Counted from the first letter of the stretch, positions 1 through 13,100 are shown. The stretch: DNA of 64,000 bases from Endotrypanum monterogeii (GCA_000333855.2 CM007317.1:415599-479598), one strand, 5' to 3'. A program made the numbers and translations. The notes: generated by a model not told the origin, from the letters alone.

Positions 1-1
1 G

Positions 2-937
2 TCGACCCCACACAAGGTGACCGGACAGTCCAGCGACTGGCCCTCTACCGGCGACGCCTGGAGCATCGACGGTGCCTTTGACCCCGAAAGAAAGTATAAA
101 GTGATCTTCTACAACATCGAGTCCGACGCCGCAGAGGGCAACCCCTCGACCATTACATGTGATCCAGTAACGGTTACCGAGACCAAGCTCCAGTGCACAA
201 TCATCTCTGCCAACGACGTTATGGGCATGTTCAACTTCCTCGTGAGAGACGTCACTGACAACGCGCTGTTGCTCGGCTCCACGTCGCTCGGATCTATCGC
301 AGTGAACCCGCCGCTGCCCGTCGTCACCAGTGCCCGTGGATCGTGCGCAACGAGCAGCGCCTCGTGCATCAGCGGTGCAGAGCTGGAAATCACTGGTACT
401 AACTTTAACTCCCGCTCCTCCACCTATCAGAAGTTTTTTGTCGGTGTCACAAAGGCGCAGCAGAAGGCCATCCGTCTTGATCCCATCTCTGTCAGCAAGA
501 ACAACATCAAAGTCAAGCTGACCGTGGACAAAGACGTGCCAGCAGGAAGCTATCCCGTGTTTGTGAAGGTGCAGGTGTGCACAATGGGCATGATGTCGCC
601 ACTTCGGTATGTGGGCAACTTGGTGTTGAAGCTCAGCTCAACCAAAGGCTTTGTGGATGAGATGCCCGAGGACAACCCCTCTGAAAGCAACCCATCTTGT
701 CGAGCTGTGGACGGGAAGCCTGTGGGCTACATCACTGCAGTTATTCTCGCTTCTGTGTTTGGTGTGATGGTGTTTTTGTTGCTCATCACACTAACATTTT
801 TGTGTATGCGCCGCACGCCGCTCCGCCACGTATCAGTGGACCACAGCAATTTTTGGCGGAATGAGCCATCGGAGCACGAGCTCGAAGCGACGCGTAAAGT
901 TACCACCGATGAAAGCTCTACCTATCGGCGGTGTTGA
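2..937 (+). CDS. TIG-like domain membrane protein, 3' end only
   Basis: The reading frame is open from the window edge, so the gene starts upstream; the first usable codon in view is GTG, which is not a eukaryotic start. The visible 311 residues hold a beta-rich Cys-containing extracellular region. One stretch (about residues 105-205 of the fragment) reads like an IPT/TIG immunoglobulin-like fold, beginning with a PLPVVTSARG-type strand followed by GAELEITGTNF. A hydrophobic helix follows (YITAVILASVFGVMVFLLLI, around residues 240-265), then a short basic-acidic cytoplasmic tail of about 45 residues ending in RRC. This is type I membrane topology. Function is unknown; a surface or flagellar-pocket role is inference only. 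The TIG call rests on pattern resemblance and was not tested with a profile. Confidence 0.75.
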   Translation, partial: STPHKVTGQSSDWPSTGDAWSIDGAFDPERKYKVIFYNIESDAAEGNPSTITCDPVTVTETKLQCTIISANDVMGMFNFLVRDVTDNALLLGSTSLGSIAVNPPLPVVTSARGSCATSSASCISGAELEITGTNFNSRSSTYQKFFVGVTKAQQKAIRLDPISVSKNNIKVKLTVDKDVPAGSYPVFVKVQVCTMGMMSPLRYVGNLVLKLSSTKGFVDEMPEDNPSESNPSCRAVDGKPVGYITAVILASVFGVMVFLLLITLTFLCMRRTPLRHVSVDHSNFWRNEPSEHELEATRKVTTDESSTYRRC

Positions 938-1727
938 CAGAGACTCTCGAAATAGTCTGTGAAAAACGAGAAGGGCATTGCTGGAGGCTCAGGAGTCTTG
1001 AGGATTCGCACCTCTGCAAGTCGCGTGGTGGGGGACATCTCATTGATCCCATGGTGAAGTATCGGTTCCTGAGTCAAGGCCGGCAGCTGCTCCTACGGCA
1101 GTTGCTTTGAGCTGCAGTATGACACCGTCACCGGTATGATGATGATGATGATGATTTTACAATCACTGTCTCTGTTTCCCCTCCTGACGGGAGGAAAGGA
1201 GAAGGTGGGCCTACCTGCTGATATACCTCACCTCGAGGGGGCAGAAGATGAACAACAGTTGTGGGAAAAAGTATCACCTTCTTTTTATTTCTGTGGCGTG
1301 CTGTGCACGTCGGTGTCTTTGTTTACCTCTCTTCTTAAACTGTGCTTCCCTCGAACCTTCTGATCTATGACCAACCGCGGCAAAACGTAATGAGTGACCC
1401 GTGGCCAGGATATGACATAACGTATGCACAAAGAGAAGCACATCTGTGTAACAGTGTTCTCACCGTCCAAGTGTATTCGTTACGATCTCGCCTATATCGA
1501 TGTTATCGCTCAACCGGGTGGCGGAAGGAGGGGGTCCCTCGATGTGGTTTCATTTGTGTTATGTCCTCGCTACACAAGTAAATATATCAAAGTAGGAATG
1601 GTAGAAAAAATTTTACCCTATAGAATACCGCTGCAGTGTGGACTTTTTCGCTTGTTTCATTCCTTTTTGTTCGTTCGTTTGTCTCATTTTTTTTTTTTTT
1701 GTCAAGACCCTTTTAAAAGAAGAATTC

Positions 1728-1758
<31 letters not shown>

Positions 1759-2880
1759 TTTGTTTCTCGTCGTTTTTTTTCTTTCGTAACTTTCTTTTTT
1801 TTTTTCCTGGTGGGTGTGCTGCACCCGCCCTCCCCCTCATCTAAATTTTGTATGCGTACGTGTATGTGTGTTTGAGATGAGAGTGAGTTTCTCTCATTTC
1901 TACGAAGCACAAATGATTCTCAGAACACACTCATGATCACCGCACCTTCGTTTATGGACATTTTCAAGCGAAAAGAACAAAAAAAATTAAAAAATAAGAG
2001 GGACAAGAAAAGCGGGTAGTGCGCTTGTGACACAAGCAGACACATACTTCCTACGATCCCAATAACTTCTCTGAAGGCCTCACCCCATGTCTTCGTTCAA
2101 CGGAGGGGTCTCTCCCTCCTTCAGCGAGGGGAAAGAAAAATGGAAAAAAAAACATGTACTACTCGGCTATTAGACTGGACCTAATACGCGTCGTTGCCTC
2201 TCGCTCTTCTGATTTCGTCTACATCATCCTTCTTTTTCCCCACCCACCCTCCTCGGCCCTCCCTGTGCACACACACGTTGTGTCTCTCTTCTCTGTGAAT
2301 ACCTTTTAGCTAATACTCTATTAAGAATCCTTTTTCAAAAGTGCAGGAGGAATCACTGGTAGATAGATATAATTATCTATATATTTTTTTCTTCTTGTTA
2401 CCACATTACAGTGCAAAAGATTCTTTTTCTCCTTTCTCCTTTCCTCTTGCAGGACTTCTCACTTGCGTATACTGTGTTCTTGAAGAAATACACAAAAAAA
2501 AATAGTAGACAGTGCTCTTCTCTACCTGTCTCGTTTTCCTTTTTGTTTGTTTGGTTGTTGTTGTGCATCCTCTACTAAATCCCTTCACTTTGTCTTTTGT
2601 CGGTTTTTTTTTTTCTCAGCTGGTCTTCCCCAGTTTGGCGCTCGCCGGCGTCTATGCGAGTTTTTTTTTCCCCTCCTCTTTCTGGTGCGTGCATGTACGT
2701 GTGTTTTTAAGTGTATGTGTAAGTGCACAATTCCTTTTCCAGCTTTTTCGCAGAAGACACACACACTATTTAAAAAAAGAGAACAAACTCGTCTTCACGA
2801 CACTTAACAAAAAGTGGAGAGCCTTGCCGAATACGAATTCCATCGCTACTCAAGATTAAATACAGAGACGGCGGCTGCGT
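938..2880 (+). other. intergenic region / 3'UTR of the TIG-like gene
   Basis: No credible coding region. The stretch is rich in poly-T runs, with an ATATAT tract at 1731-1760 that contains a perfect Pumilio consensus TGTATATA at 1746-1753. Short open frames here follow T-rich or (ATG)n sequence, such as the ATGATGATG run at 1136-1152, and look like chance. Confidence 0.6.
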
Positions 2881-2911
2881 CCTTCCCCCCCCTCCTCCTC
2901 CTCACCCTCAG
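2881..2911 (+). promoter_or_regulatory. polypyrimidine tract and trans-splice acceptor for the PUF gene
   Basis: An almost pure C/T run (2881-2908) ends at AG 2910-2911, about 210 nt before the PUF ATG. This is the classical trypanosomatid arrangement for spliced-leader addition. A second poly-C/ACC tract at 3023-3050 could serve as an alternative. Confidence 0.45.
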
Positions 2912-3122
2912 GCGCGACAGGACCATCCCGTTTTGCTTCTCTTTTTTCCCCTTTTATTGGGTACCTTAGTGGCGCGCTTCTGAGATTTGTCATCGCCGGT
3001 GCACCAGACACCCGCTCTCGCCCCCCCCCCACCACCACCACCACCACCATCCCATTCATACAGAATTCCACTTCGCCAGAAGAAAAGGAAAAAAAAAAAA
3101 GCGAAGCGGAGAGAGGGCGAAC

Positions 3123-5774
3123 ATGTACTCAGATCACAGTTGGAACGATCATAATGGAAGCTCAGGTGCGCCGCGCTTTGTGCGTGGCAGTGGCATCAGT
3201 AACAACAACCCTAATGGCCGCGGTGGAGCCGGTGGCTACGATGTGGGGAATGTAGCCGCCGCGGGGGCGTACAGCGCTGTCGCAGCTGCACGCCAACAGC
3301 TTCCACAGCCCACAGCCTTCTACCCACCTGCGCCATCTCGTTTCACCCCAATGGATTTCGAGCTGTTCATCAACAGCAACCGGGACCCTACCGATGAAAT
3401 GCGACGCTCCCAAGAATACTATTACTGGTATCACAGCAAGCAACCCCGTGACCCACGTGCCCCGCCGCCTCTGCCGTCTCTGGAGGTGCAAGAGGCACTT
3501 AGCAGTATGGAAACGCCGTGGGAAGATATAGGTGATGTACCATCCACCAGTGCTGTTGCTGCTGCTGCTACCGTCTCTGTTGTTCGAACAGGTCCTCCTA
3601 CTGGTGGCCTGAGCCGAAAAACTGGTGGCAAAAGCCTTGCCCTCGACGCGAAGGATCTTTGTGAAACGCAGGAGGCACAGGCGATCAACCCTTACGGTCA
3701 CAGTCTTATCACTGAAAACAACATGATGAGCCCCAGTACACAGTTCTTCGCAGCGTATGCCCCAACACCGCTGGCCATGGCAACGCCTAGCACCCTCCGC
3801 GCTTACGCACACGGCGACCTGCCCATGCCGTCCTCCAGTAACCGCGGTACTTACGAAAGTCAGATGCCGGGCGGAGCTACGTACATGCGTGGAACCGGGC
3901 CTACCGCAAAAAGTATTGCCTCACAGCAGTACTACACACAGGAGCCGATGAATACCTTTGCCATCTACGACACGGGAATAGATGCCGGGCCCAACTACTA
4001 CGACGCCACGCAAGGCAGCAGCAGCAGCGGACTCGGTGTTGCCCATGGAAACGCATATCAGCTGATGGAGGGTATGGGAGAGGTAGACCCGACCATGCTC
4101 TACAGTCGTCCAGAGATGGACAGCGGCTTCCAAGGTCGAGGTGTCGGACGTGGTGGTCGACGATACAACAACAACAACAACAACGCTGGCAGCAGTGCCC
4201 CCGGTGGGCGTGTTGGCCGCGGCAACTACCGTAGTGGACGCGGCGCCGGTGGTGTGGGCAGCCTGGAAAACGGGAATGGGCCGAACAGTCACCGCTTCAC
4301 GGGCTCGGAAAAGCTCCGTATGTTTCGCCACGACGTAGCGGAGCAAAAGACGTCCCAGTGGCGCCTTGAGGACCTCAAGGACTATGCTGTGGAGTTTGCA
4401 AAGGATCAGGAAGGCAGTCGTTTTATTCAGAGTGCCGTCGACTCGACTACACCCGAGGCGTTGGACAGCATCTTCCATGAAATCTTCAACGAGCCGCTGG
4501 AACTGGTGACAGACATCTTCGGCAACTATGTCTTACAGAAACTATTGGATAAGGGCAACACGCCACAGCTCACCTTTGCCGCGGAGCGGATGTGTGGCCA
4601 TGTGGTAGAGCTCACAATGCAAACCTACGGCTGTCGTGTGATTCAAAAGTGTATTGAAGTGATGCCGCAAGCTGGTCTAGATATTATTCTCGCCGAGCTC
4701 AAGGACAACGTGGCCAAATGCATCCAAGATCAGAACGGTAACCACGTTATCCAGAAGTGTGTCGAGGTCATTCCACACCAATGCGGCTTTATCATCTCAG
4801 CTTTTGCAGGACGAGTGATGGAGCTGGCCACCCATGCGTACGGCTGTCGTGTTATTCAGTGCATCATGCAGCACTGCCCTGAGCAGGAGGACATCATCTT
4901 CAACGAGCTGCTCAAGGCCATCGATGTACTTGCGAAGGATCAGTACGGCAATTATGTAATTCAGCACGTCCTGCAACACGTGAAGGATGAGTCCAAGATT
5001 GACTGCGTCTACGCAGCACTGAAGCCCAAATTCTTTCACCTAAGTAAACAGAAATTTGCTTCCAACGTGATGGAGAAGCTCTACGCCCGCTCGAATCCTT
5101 CGAATCGCATGGCGATTGTAGAGATGATGTGTTCTGACTTCCCCACGAAAGTTGATCCGGTAGAGATTGTCACCTTCAAACGATCCACAACAAAGACAGC
5201 GGCCGTTGTGAACGCAGAGGAGGGTACGTGGCCGCTAACCAGGAACAATGCTGATGGAACGGTAAAAGAGGTGAAGGAAAAGAACCGCGAGGCGAAAGAT
5301 GCGGCGATGGGCATTATTGAGGAAGTGGCGTCGGTCGGACTCGGTCAGCCAAGCATGCTTTGCCTCATGATGTGCGATCAGTACGCTAACTACGTTGTTC
5401 AGCGCGTCCTGGACGCATCCGAGGTAGACCAATTTGTGAAGCTCGTCGACAACATTGAGAAGTATATTTTACCTATTCGAACCTACACGTATGGCCGCCC
5501 TATTGTTCAGCGGCTTTCTCGCCGCAAGTTAGTGCTCGCCCCGGGTGACGAAGCAGGAGACGCAGGTAACAACAACATGAGTAGCCACAACCCCAACGAA
5601 GGTCGAGGGAACCACAACGAGGGTCGTGGCCACCACAACGATGGCCGTGGCCACCATAATGAAGGCCGTGGCCACCACAACGAGGGCCGTGGCCACCATA
5701 ATGAAGGCCGTGGCCACCACAACGAGGGCCGTGGTCACCATAATGAAGGCCGCGCCAATCAACACCGTCGCTGA
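3123..5774 (+). CDS. Pumilio-family (PUF) RNA-binding protein
   Basis: This 883-aa protein binds 3'UTR motifs to control mRNA stability or translation in the cytoplasm. Residues 1-390 are low-complexity, with poly-Asn and RGG-like stretches ([10 protein letters not shown]). The Pumilio homology domain spans about residues 395-800, with eight repeats whose core triplets read SR/Q, NY/Q, CR/Q, NH/Q, CR/Q, NY/Q, SN/E and NY/Q. That matches human PUM1/PUM2 position for position. By the established PUF code it predicts binding to UGUAUAUA-type sites. An insertion of several dozen residues, rich in Lys/Glu, lies between repeats 7 and 8. The C-terminus carries eight tandem heptads of HHNEGRG type. 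The gene sits between 2.2 kb and 7.8 kb of non-coding sequence, which suggests unusually long UTRs. Which numbered PUF it is cannot be decided here. Confidence 0.95.
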   Translation: MYSDHSWNDHNGSSGAPRFVRGSGISNNNPNGRGGAGGYDVGNVAAAGAYSAVAAARQQLPQPTAFYPPAPSRFTPMDFELFINSNRDPTDEMRRSQEYYYWYHSKQPRDPRAPPPLPSLEVQEALSSMETPWEDIGDVPSTSAVAAAATVSVVRTGPPTGGLSRKTGGKSLALDAKDLCETQEAQAINPYGHSLITENNMMSPSTQFFAAYAPTPLAMATPSTLRAYAHGDLPMPSSSNRGTYESQMPGGATYMRGTGPTAKSIASQQYYTQEPMNTFAIYDTGIDAGPNYYDATQGSSSSGLGVAHGNAYQLMEGMGEVDPTMLYSRPEMDSGFQGRGVGRGGRRYNNNNNNAGSSAPGGRVGRGNYRSGRGAGGVGSLENGNGPNSHRFTGSEKLRMFRHDVAEQKTSQWRLEDLKDYAVEFAKDQEGSRFIQSAVDSTTPEALDSIFHEIFNEPLELVTDIFGNYVLQKLLDKGNTPQLTFAAERMCGHVVELTMQTYGCRVIQKCIEVMPQAGLDIILAELKDNVAKCIQDQNGNHVIQKCVEVIPHQCGFIISAFAGRVMELATHAYGCRVIQCIMQHCPEQEDIIFNELLKAIDVLAKDQYGNYVIQHVLQHVKDESKIDCVYAALKPKFFHLSKQKFASNVMEKLYARSNPSNRMAIVEMMCSDFPTKVDPVEIVTFKRSTTKTAAVVNAEEGTWPLTRNNADGTVKEVKEKNREAKDAAMGIIEEVASVGLGQPSMLCLMMCDQYANYVVQRVLDASEVDQFVKLVDNIEKYILPIRTYTYGRPIVQRLSRRKLVLAPGDEAGDAGNNNMSSHNPNEGRGNHNEGRGHHNDGRGHHNEGRGHHNEGRGHHNEGRGHHNEGRGHHNEGRANQHRR
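5589..5756 (+). repeat. 21-bp coding tandem repeat (HHNEGRG heptads)
   Basis: Eight in-frame 21-bp units at the extreme C-terminus of the PUF protein encode [21 protein letters not shown] and then HHNEGRG-type heptads. Synonymous codons alternate between CACAACGAG and CATAATGAA in successive units, so the DNA also has a 42-bp higher-order period. This suggests expansion by duplication of a dimer. Confidence 0.9.
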
Positions 5775-6063
5775 AGCAACCAAATGACAAACCCGGTGGC
5801 CACAACAGTGTAGTCGGAACAAATATATATTCTCCCCCTTCGCTAGTGTGTTTCCCTTTTCATATCTTGCGATGCGGGAAAAAGAAGCATCACCGCAACC
5901 CCCTGCCACAGCCCCGGCCGCTGCCTCCGTCCCTCCCCGTCCCTCTCCTCCCTATAACTTTTTTTTTCCCCCAACTCCCCGATGTATCTGTTGCAGCGTG
6001 TATGATGCTTCGTCTAATTCTGTGAGCCTGCGCTTCTGCGTTTATGCTCCTATTAAGATGTGG

Positions 6064-6103
<40 letters not shown>

Positions 6104-6632
6104 TGTTTTCGATCTGGCTCCTTTTTTTCATTATATAAATCAGAGATCCATCATTTTCCTCCCTCGTCCAATATCTAATCCCCGACCCTCCCAAATCCAA
6201 ACCCCCCGTATACCTCCCTTCTGTGTATTCGTTGCTCTTTTGAGTCGCTCCGTCGGTCGCGTGACCATGTGCCAGTAAATAAAACCAGCCCCACGCCGTC
6301 TGAGTATATTTACACACACACACACTTTGGATAGACTTATATTCTCACGACTCCCCTCGACCCCACGCCCATCTGCACAGTAACACAGGCACGACTCGTG
6401 AAGGGTACAAGGGAATGGATCATCCATGATACATGGTAGCAATGCGGAAGTATGTTGTCTGCTTGTTTCTAAAACCGCACGCTAGAGAGATGGCAGATGA
6501 GGAGAGAGGGGGAGGCGGGACGTACCCGTAATCGTGAAATATTTCACAAAAGCAATGTTTTTTTTGTTGTTGTTATTGGTTTGTTTGGGGATGGGCAGGG
6601 TAATTCATATAGGGGTTCGTGGGTGTTTGTAA

Positions 6633-6673
<41 letters not shown>

Positions 6674-7224
6674 GCTCGAATGATTGTATCCCACGTATTT
6701 TTTCCTGTTCGACTGCATTTCGAGTGACACCAACTCCCTTCTTAGTGTGCGGTGTCGTTCAACCACCTCCCCCCTTCCTTTTTATACACCGAGAAATGGG
6801 GGGAGGGATGTGAAGAGGGAGGAAAGGAGGGTAAGGTTAATCAAACCGCTTTCTTCCCTTTCTGCTCCTCGCCTTTTGTTGTTCTTGTTGGTTTGTTTCC
6901 CGCCTCCGGTAGAGATTTCCCTGTAATGTGTAAATGTGGACATCACCCGCGCGCTGGATTCGGTCTCCTATCTCACATTATTATATTAGTTACGGACACA
7001 CACACACACAGACACCTCCAAGCGCCTTGTGCTTGTCACCTCATACCGAAAGGCTGACCGGGGGAGGTAAGGGAAACAAAGGAAATGAAAAAAACGACTC
7101 GAGGAAAATAATGGGATTTTAAAACACACCTCCTCTCATTGATCTCTGCCAGCCGAAAAGAGAGATCTCCGTTAGGGAACTGCAGAAAGAGAGTGGAAAA
7201 AGATGCTGAAAAGATTCAAGGCTC

Positions 7225-7268
<44 letters not shown>

Positions 7269-9373
7269 AGTGTGTGTGTGTGTGTGTGTGGAGAAAACGT
7301 AGTATGACTGTTCATGTTTGTACTTTTTTCTCCCTCGTGGTGCGTGTTCTCGGAGCCTTCATCGTGACTTCAGCATTAGGTTTGTCTGTGCAACTAAATA
7401 AGTACTCTGCGTCTTCTTCACCAGCCCCTCCCAGCTTGCTCCCCCTTCGTTTTCTGTGGGTTGATGGAGCATTCCGACGTCGTCAGAGGCACCCCCCCCC
7501 ACCCCCACCCCCGATGTTAAGCAGACGAGTGCACGAAAATACATCGCGCGATTCGCTCCTCCCCTCCCTTATTTATTTTTATTTATGACTTCTGTAGTGC
7601 CTATGCCGCGAATATTTTCTGTCTCTGCATCAACAGTAGTGGTACACTGCTTGCAAGCATAGGGTGGCAGAGAACGGTACCGACGATGAGTTGAAGAGGT
7701 ACCTTTTTGGGTAGACAAAAGACGAAAAAAAAAATTCAGTAAAGGGAGCGGCACATGAACATACGCGTATGAGCTAAGGGGGAGAAGAAAAAAAAAATGG
7801 GGGTCATTATTAGTCCGTATGCCAGTGTATAGAAGAAGAGGGAAAAAAAGGAGGGGGAAGGGGGGTGCAGGAGAGTGAGGCTTGGCAAAGGGAGAGCTCG
7901 ATTTCCATTAAACTTGATTTTCTGTGCGAGTGTGGGCGTCTCTTTTTTTTCTTCGCTATATTTCACTGTTTTCTTTATTTTGCAACGATGGCCGGCACCC
8001 TCACCACGCGTACCTCCGCCCCCCCCCCCTCTTTGTTGTTGCTGCTTCTTGTTGTAGTTGGCGTGTTTGTTTCTCTCTTCGGAACCTTGTTTCTTTTATT
8101 GTTGATCATTTTTCCCTCTCCTTCTTCTCCCTCCTTACCCCTTTGCTACACTCCTCAGATCACATCGCTGCCAGGCTAGAGACACAATGTCTCTCACGGC
8201 GGAGAAAGGTGGAAACAGAAAAACAGGCGAGGAAAGAGAGGGAAAAGGTGGAGAATGAAAGATGAGGTCGTTCATTGGATGTATGCGAAGAACAACTGGA
8301 GATGAGCAACAAGAAACCGGAATGGGGCAATACATTTGTAGAATATGTACGCTTCTTTTCCTCTTTTCTATCCATCCATTCATCCACGCCTTGTGTTAAT
8401 GTGTGACACCATATGTAAAACAGCAATGCTTCGTCGTTTCTTCATTAACTTTTCTATTTTGTTTCTTTTTTTTGTTTTTGTTGATGTAGCTAGAGACGTC
8501 TTACTACGACGACTACAGCAACCCTACCCTCTACAATTTTTTTTTCCTTTAGCACCACAAGCTGTGTTTTTCTCGTCCTTAACAAGTGCCTTCGATTCCC
8601 CCTTTTTTTTTCTCTCCATGTTTTTTTTTTTTTTCGTAATCAGTGTGTGTGTGTGTGTGCATGTTTGTGTTTGTGAACTCCTCTATTTCTCCTTTTCTTT
8701 CCTCCGATTCTTTTAATGATTTACTGTTGTATGGATGTAATGCACTCGTCACTGAACGAAGAAGGGTTGCGAGTGTGTGTGTGTCTGTGGGTGTGTGTGC
8801 TTGTAGTCATTGTTGCTTCTTGCTTTCACTATCTACACTCTATATATACGTATGTATGCATATATACATGTGTGTGTCTTGATCTACATTATTGTGGTCT
8901 TTATATATATTTTTTTGTGATTGTGTGAAGGACAAGGAGGAAATAAAAATAAAGGGAAGAGGGTCTAGGCGCCAGCGGATCTCATTCGCTGCTGAAGTGA
9001 GCGTGCCCAAAACCCGCTTTCGGATACGTTGATTTTTGTATTGGTTTCTTTCCCTTCGAGAAAATCTGTTGGTGTTTGTTGTTGTGTGTCTAAGGAGGGG
9101 GGTGAGGGTCTGTGTATTTTTTTCCCTCATATTTTCTAATATATTCTATTGGCTTCAACAGCGGCATAGCCAGAGGATAGGTAACAGAAGGGGGAGAGAA
9201 TCAGAGGGAGAGCAACAATGTTGACGTAATGGACTCTATCAAGCTAAAACAAAGTGAAGGGGAACAAACTGACCAACGACAAAATGCACTGTCTTTGCAT
9301 GGAAACTCTCTTTTCTTTCTTATACGAGTCATGTGGTGCATGGGTCTCCCCTGCTCACGCTGACATACATATA

Positions 9374-9419
9374 CACTTGAAGATATATATATATATATAT
9401 ATATATATATCTTCAAGTG
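9374..9419. repeat. perfect 46-bp palindrome with (AT)14 core
   Basis: CACTTGAAG, then 28 bases of alternating AT, then CTTCAAGTG. The two non-repetitive 9-base arms are exact reverse complements, so the whole element can form a cruciform in DNA or an uninterrupted hairpin in the transcript. Confidence 0.9.
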
Positions 9420-10113
9420 GACAGAGAGAGAGCTTCGAACGAATTTCCCGAGATTGTCCGCAAGCCTGAAACCTCCTCACTTTTTGTGTGTGCTGTTGTT
9501 GTGGGTAACACGGCGACTGTGCTTTGCATTTTTTGTTCTCCTCGTGTCTCTGCATACCTCACACTACATCTTTTTTTTCTTTTTGGGGGAAGTAACTTGT
9601 GTCTACGTATTCGTGTGAGGCCATGTCGCTGTGCGTGCAGTACACGGATGTGGAAGCCAAGACAGTTCCTTGTCGACACGCACTAACGCGCATACAAACA
9701 CACAGGCACACATCCTTCCCTTGTGGTGTAATCAGCTCAGGCGCAGCAGAAGACGAAATAAAACAGAATAAAATGAAAAGGGCAGCCCGTTAGCTGTGCT
9801 TGACGCAAGTGAATCTTTTGCTCTGTTGTTGTTGTTGTTGTTTTTTTCACACATTTCCTTGGTAATGGAGGGTCTCCTGTTTATGGTGGGGGTGAAGTGA
9901 ACGATGCTGGGAAAAAGGGGGGGGGAGACAGCTCCGCTCGAGAGAGAAAAAAAAAAAGAAATGACGATGATTTCACTAGTCATCACTGACTTTGCAGCGC
10001 GCATCTCTGCTCGGTGAGGACAAAGCGACGCAAAGAAATAATTGTGTTCCTATAAAAAAAAGGAAAAAGACATGAAGCTCGTGCGTGTGTTTTTTTTTCT
10101 GAGATGAGCGGTG

Positions 10114-10135
10114 GGCTGGGGTATCTAACCCAGCC
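10114..10135. repeat. GC-rich stem-loop
   Basis: GGCTGGG (10114-10120) pairs with CCCAGCC (10129-10135) around an 8-nt loop, in an otherwise AU-rich region. It may be a structural element in the long untranslated stretch; function unknown. Confidence 0.5.
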
Positions 10136-13100
10136 TCTGTTGCTTGCATAGATGCTTTGGGTGAACCCTCTCTGCGCCCCCCACCAGCATTGCTACCAGC
10201 CGTCGCTCTTTCACACGGAGAGGTAACATGAATACACAAGTGTGGACTCGTACTTCATTTTTCATGTCCACTATACGAAGCGAGTACACAATCACCCCCA
10301 CCCCGCACCCTCGTGTGGGCCAGGCGCTGTGAAAGATGTAACCAACAGATGGGGTGGCGGAAAAAGGTGGAAAACGTGTAATAAAAATAACTACTATTAT
10401 ATATATGTATATATATATATATAAACCGAATGTTGTTCATGTTTGTCTTGACTGTTCACCGGTAGCCCTTTTTTTTTTTTTTGCAGCGCTAACGCTGTGC
10501 CATAGCGAGCGTATCTGAACCACGGAGAAAAGATGCATTGTCTGCCTCCTCGCTATCCTATTGGTATCGCTAGCGGTGCAGAATTGCTCCCTTTGAGGGC
10601 GACGACTCCTCTCTGCCCGAGCAAAGGCAGACATTAATTTCCCCCTAATCGTTAAAGTTTCATTTTGTGTTTGTTTACGTGTCTGCTTGTACTGTTACTG
10701 CCCCGATCAGCCCACACGTCTTCACCTCTTTTCGGTTGAAAGTCTTTTTGGGATCCTCGCTGCGTCGTTGTCCTCTCCCTTTTGACGCTCCCTCTTTCTT
10801 CTCATTCATTGTCTGTTTTTTTTTTTTTTTCTTGTGTTGCGTATCGAACAGCCCTCGCTCTTGCTCTCTCTTGATTTTGTTGTTCTCTCGCTCTACACTG
10901 TCTCTGGGTCACTTCCTCTCCTGACTCCTTTGTCTTGGCTCGCTTTTGTTGCTGTTTATTTGCGTATAGAGGAGTGTAGATGTGAGGATGTCGGTGATCG
11001 TAAATAAAGCTCTAACAATGGATGGTTTTGTTGAGGTTCGAGCATAGAACACAGTAACAGGCAAAGAAGCGCCGACGATGGCTCACAGATAACACCCAGT
11101 GTGAGACACTAGAGGCCTGGAAATACAGCATTGCATGCCGAGCAAGAAGGGAGAACAGAAGATGCGGATGGCGATGCGAGACCCCTCGACAGCGCCTACT
11201 GGGGGGATCCCTTCTATCCTTGGGCCACCTCAATTTTCTGCATCCTCATCTAAACAGATTTTCACTGAAATCATAGAAGGAAAAAATAGTCAAGAGAGCG
11301 AGGCCGAGGCGGGTACAGGTGACGGTATCTCACCAAGCAATGGCATAAATATATCACACCCTACATTGACGCAACCAAAAGGAGGGGGAAAATGACTGTC
11401 TCCCTTTGCGGAGGTGCAGGTATTGGAAAATACGACAGGACGACACAAAGTAAATCATTTTTTTTTTTTTTTTGTAGTCGGCTCGGAGAGGCAGGAGGAA
11501 AACGTTGGCCGTGCAGCCAGGGGAGATTAAAAGGAGGCACGCGGTCGCACATGGATTAATATATGTCGCGGAAACACTAAATAAAAATCGCTGAGAACAT
11601 AGACGGAGAGGAAAGGGGGCAGAACAAATCAAGGCAAGGTGGTAAATTCGATGGAGGTGATCGCTGCTGCGGCAGTGATTTAGGTCTGTGTGTGTGTGTG
11701 TTTCTATCCTCTGGAACGCGCCTCTTTGGCTCATCACATTGACCTCTCGAATCTTCAACTCCCACATTCTATCCCCGCTCACCCACCTTCCTCTTCGCGA
11801 AGTCACCAACGGGGACACAATTTTTTTTTTTTTTTTGCTGAGGACACACGTCCGCTTCGTAGATTTTGCTCCAGGGAAAGGGGATATACAATAATAAAAG
11901 CTCCCAACTTCGTGCAGATACAAAATGAAAACGTGCGCACCTGTACGCTTACTGTAGCAGTCCGCAGCGACCCCTGACCCTCACCGCTGAACATCTTGGA
12001 GTCTTTCACCATGTGCAACTCACAGGCATGTTTTGTCACCTCTGTTTTCTTCCTTCTTCCCCCACGTTTTTCCTGCACGATTGATCTCCATCGCTCTTGA
12101 CTATTGCTGTGTTTTACTTTGATTGCACGCCCTTTGGCTCTTGTCTGATTCTCTCTCCATACTCTTCCCTTTCCTCCCTACTCTAACCCTGTGGCAATGG
12201 GTACCCTTCGCAACATGTGTTCTCTTCTTGTTTGTTCTTTTTTTCTTTGGACTCTTGCGATCAGGCAGCATCTCTGCCGCATGTGTTGCGTGGAGGAAGA
12301 CGACGGCCCAAATTACAGATGCACATTTATGCCCAAATCCTCTCATTTCGTGAACCTATTGACGGGCCCCCCAGCTCATCTTTTCTTTGTGTATTGTTGT
12401 TCCTGTGTTTGAAAATTTCTACTTTCTTTTTTTTTCTTTCCCGTTTCTTTTCTGCGCTTTCGTCGTCGTCTCTGGCGCTCACCATCACCCCCTAATTTGA
12501 TCTACTTGTTCCTTGTTGCTTTTTTTTGTTTTATTCCATTCTTCTTAAGTGGTTGCGTCTTCCTGCGCCTGTTTTTCTCCTATTCTTTTTCCCCTCTTCT
12601 TTTCTCCCTCCCCCCCCCGCTCTCTGCTCCCACCTCCGCCAAATCAACACCGGCACAGTATAGTTTAATTAGAGGAAGAGATTTGAAAAAAAAAAAAGAT
12701 GCACGAGAGCGATGAAAAGAAGAAAACATGAAAGCAACAACGAAAGTAGACGACTACTCACTTTTTTTTTCCGTTCTCATCTCCGTTTGGAGGAGGGGAG
12801 GATGGTTCTGTAAAATTGTAACCCCTCCAGACCATGCGAAACCCAAAGAGGACAGCTTTGGCTCATTTTTTTTTTGTTTGTGTGTTTGTTTGTTCAATGA
12901 GGGCCGGTGCGCTTACATCCACAAACGTCACCCTCGACCACGAAGAAGCGTGTGCTGATGCACTGAGTTGTCCGATGTCATTCCTACGAAAGGCCAAGCG
13001 AACACAGAAAGGATCGCCAGCGCCTGTTTCTCCTCAAAAAGGGAGGGATGGAATAACAAAATGCCATGAGAGTGCGATCGGTGCAGTCGGCGAGAATATC

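Noticed and set aside
5500..5805. Minus-strand frames opposite the PUF C-terminus
   Set aside because: They mirror the HHNEGRG repeats and have no independent support.
11135..11395. 86-codon frame within the 7.8-kb gap
   Set aside because: Less repetitive than its neighbours but lacks a splice tract directly upstream, domains or clear codon bias; too weak to list as a gene.
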